A DNA stretch of 7,277 nucleotides, from the NCBI GenBank assembly GCA_003170575.1, contig PMZB01000145.1, forward strand, positions 1 through 7,277. The letters run 5' to 3'. This stretch comes from Chlamydiia bacterium (lineage in GTDB: Bacteria; Chlamydiota; Chlamydiia; Chlamydiales; FEN-1388). Made by a program: the position numbers and the translations under genes. The notes beneath the pieces were generated by a model that did not search any database, was not told the origin of the DNA, and saw only the letters and a program-made list of their open reading frames with translations. Numbering within the stretch: the stretch's first letter is position 1; each line of letters starts with the position of its first letter. This document shows, one piece after another, positions 6,177 to 7,277 of this stretch.

Positions 6177-6663
6177 GCGGTTCAGCACACCTTTGGAGGA
6201 GAGAATCTTTTACTGACGGTGCAGAAATTTCTGTTGCAGCCATTTTTGCATACTGAGGCTGATTGATTCGAAGGAACAAATTTGTAACTTTAACAAGAAT
6301 GCTGTTTTTTCTATCCTCATTAGAAATCCGTTCCGCGGCCTTCCAACTATAAAATGCCAAGTCCAGACTGGTTCTGGAGGATGCTTCGGTGAATAGCGTT
6401 TCTGCAATCTCATCCAATGTTACATCCCTTATATCCTGATCACAGATGTCCGCTGCAAAGAACACCGCCGAACCACCATCTAATTCGCAAGCATTCTTTA
6501 CTGCTAACCCACGATTTATTCCGTCTTTTAAAGATTGAAAAGGAATTTGTTCTGCGAGCTCGCCTGCCTCAAAATGTTTATCTTTCTGAATCAGATCGTC
6601 AATATACTGTAACTTCTTGACCAATTCGCGCCCGGGATCTGCAAGAGCTTCAAGTAAACTCAT
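6166..6663 (-). CDS. Hypothetical helical-repeat (TPR-like) protein
   Basis: I do not recognise a named family. The 165-residue product has no signal peptide or membrane segment and should be cytoplasmic. It is almost all helical and appears to contain four degenerate repeats of 34-37 residues, starting near Phe31 (FEAGELAEQIPFQSLKDGIN), Phe68 (FFAADICDQDIRDVTLDEIA), Phe104 (FYSWKAAERISNEDRKNSIL) and Tyr138 (YAKMAATEISAPSVKDSLLQ). Each follows the pattern aromatic-x2-A-x3-A-x2-I-x5-K/R-D/N-x2-L. That is typical of alpha-solenoids that bind other proteins. The ATG has only a weak AAGAG site 6 nt upstream. It lies 30 nt downstream of the thioredoxin-like gene on the same strand, so the two are probably co-transcribed. 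Its 3' end overlaps the convergent YihY-family gene by 11 bp. Confidence 0.7.
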   Translation of the reverse strand: MSLLEALADPGRELVKKLQYIDDLIQKDKHFEAGELAEQIPFQSLKDGINRGLAVKNACELDGGSAVFFAADICDQDIRDVTLDEIAETLFTEASSRTSLDLAFYSWKAAERISNEDRKNSILVKVTNLFLRINQPQYAKMAATEISAPSVKDSLLQRCAEPLSL

Positions 6664-6693
6664 AAATAACTCTTAGTTAATAGGTAAAAAAAT

Positions 6694-7200
6694 TTAATCT
6701 TCTTGACCATCTATTACTTTCCTCAGTTGAGCTAGGAGCTCCGAGGTAGGTGTACAAGAGGCTTTCCATCTGATTTTACCTCCATCTACATAAAAAAGAT
6801 GGATGTGTTCCAGGGTCTCTTTTCCTTGAGGCAACCCAAGATCTGCAATCAGCTTTTCTTTATCAAAAAAGGCCATCCTAAAATAAGGCAAATCCTCTTT
6901 AGGAACGGCTTTCCTGCATAGCGCCATCAAAGGCTCTCTTGTCATACGCCAGGAAAGGTAAGAAGGCAGTACTCCAATGACAACTACAGAGATCTTGTTT
7001 TGAGGAAGAGCTTTCTGCCACTGCAACAGTTCTGCCTTTGCCTTTCGCTGAAACCCAAGAAACACTAGCAGCTTTTTGTTTTGAGGGAAAGTATCTGTTT
7101 CGCCATTTTCACCATACAGTGTGAGTTGGGGAAACTCGGACTCCTCAGCAAACACTGCAGCAGCAAGGAACAATCCTATACAAAACCAGATTCGATACAC
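6694..7200 (-). CDS. Exported thioredoxin-fold-like protein lacking CXXC
   Basis: Exported protein of 168 residues, function unknown. Residues 1-18 are a signal peptide (MYRIWFCIGLFLAAAVFA, cleavage before EES), placing it in the periplasm or beyond. The rest has the strand-helix order of the thioredoxin/AhpC fold: LLVFLGF (44-50), a helix through LLQWQKALP, VVVIGVL (72-78), FRMAFFD (107-113), HLFYVDGGKIRWKA (134-147) and a C-terminal helix. The usual CXXC after the first strand is absent (GFQRKAK), and only Cys95 and Cys149 remain in the mature part, so it is unlikely to be a standard dithiol oxidoreductase. A binding, chaperone or assembly role is possible. The start is GTG at 7198-7200 with CAGGAG five bases upstream. 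A probable gene tail ends 20 nt upstream on the same strand, and the helical-repeat gene follows after 30 nt. Confidence 0.7.
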   Translation of the reverse strand: MYRIWFCIGLFLAAAVFAEESEFPQLTLYGENGETDTFPQNKKLLVFLGFQRKAKAELLQWQKALPQNKISVVVIGVLPSYLSWRMTREPLMALCRKAVPKEDLPYFRMAFFDKEKLIADLGLPQGKETLEHIHLFYVDGGKIRWKASCTPTSELLAQLRKVIDGQED

Positions 7201-7220
7201 AAAAACTCCTGACCAAAATC

Positions 7221-7277
7221 CTACCTAGCAGAATACTCGCGCACTGAATATTCAGTAAGGATTTTACTGTGATATTC
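7221..7277 (-). CDS. Probable C-terminal end of an upstream gene, cut by window edge
   Basis: On the minus strand an open frame enters from the right edge and runs 18 codons to TAG (plus-strand 7221-7223), reading EYHSKILTEYSVREYSAR. It ends 20 nt before the GTG of the thioredoxin-like gene, normal operon spacing for this region. The segment is too short to identify, and another frame is also open across the edge, so this is a tentative call. The repeated EYS[VA]R is noticeable. Confidence 0.4.
   Translation of the reverse strand, partial: EYHSKILTEYSVREYSAR
7246..7277. repeat. Nested inverted repeats at the right edge
   Basis: GAATAT (7246-7251) pairs with ATATTC (7272-7277), and CAGTAA (7253-7258) pairs with TTACTG (7264-7269) around a GGATT loop, a 12-bp stem with one small bulge. 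It overlaps a perfect 14-bp palindrome, ACTGAATATTCAGT, at 7243-7256. The structure may continue past the edge. It coincides with the possible gene tail, so coding constraint could explain part of it. Confidence 0.4.

Noticed and set aside
6173..6186. CTGA-GCGGT-TCAG as a terminator after the YihY-family gene
   Set aside because: Only about 4 bp of stem and no T run; it also lies within the opposing coding sequence.
1..7277. tRNA or rRNA genes, CRISPR arrays, insertion sequences, toxin-antitoxin or phage genes
   Set aside because: No cloverleaf, evenly spaced direct repeats, transposase motifs or terminal inverted repeats were found; nearly all the DNA is accounted for by the listed genes.

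Overview
The window is a compact 7.3-kb stretch of a Gram-negative-type bacterial chromosome: short intergenic gaps, purine-rich ribosome-binding sites, several Sec-type signal peptides and an inner-membrane protein. It holds eight protein genes, the first cut by the left edge, plus the probable tail of a ninth at the right edge. The lineage cannot be fixed from sequence alone. A mevalonate-pathway pair, an exported protein kinase of eukaryotic type and a helical-repeat protein would suit a host-associated, probably amoeba- or animal-cell-dwelling bacterium (for example a Chlamydiae or Legionellales member). That is inference, not an identification.

Region by region. (1) Positions 2-2187, + strand: HMG-CoA reductase (5' end missing) and HMG-CoA synthase overlap by 4 nt (GTGA) and form a mevalonate operon; the synthase makes HMG-CoA and the reductase converts it to mevalonate for isoprenoid synthesis. 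(2) 2192-2563, - strand: a small secreted protein with a degenerate collagen-like 9-residue repeat. (3) 2564-2682: a divergent control region with a good promoter for the small secreted gene, a 15-bp operator-like inverted repeat and two overlapping, mutually exclusive hairpins. (4) 2683-3648, + strand: ATP-type 6-phosphofructokinase. (5) 3655-4806, - strand: a signal-peptide-bearing protein kinase that lacks the usual beta-3 lysine and carries a lysine in the glycine loop, as eukaryotic WNK kinases do. (6) 4807-4958: an AT-rich divergent promoter region. (7) 4959-6176, + strand: a YihY/BrkB-family membrane protein. (8) 6166-6663 and 6694-7200, - strand: a helical-repeat protein and an exported thioredoxin-fold-like protein, probably in one operon with the gene whose last codons lie at 7221-7277.

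The gene order is strikingly alternating (+ + - + - + - -). Convergent ends are 4 nt apart, 6 nt apart or overlapping by 11 bp, and none has a convincing terminator. Apart from the HMG-CoA pair, the genes do not form an obvious pathway. The kinase is the best candidate for something undescribed.
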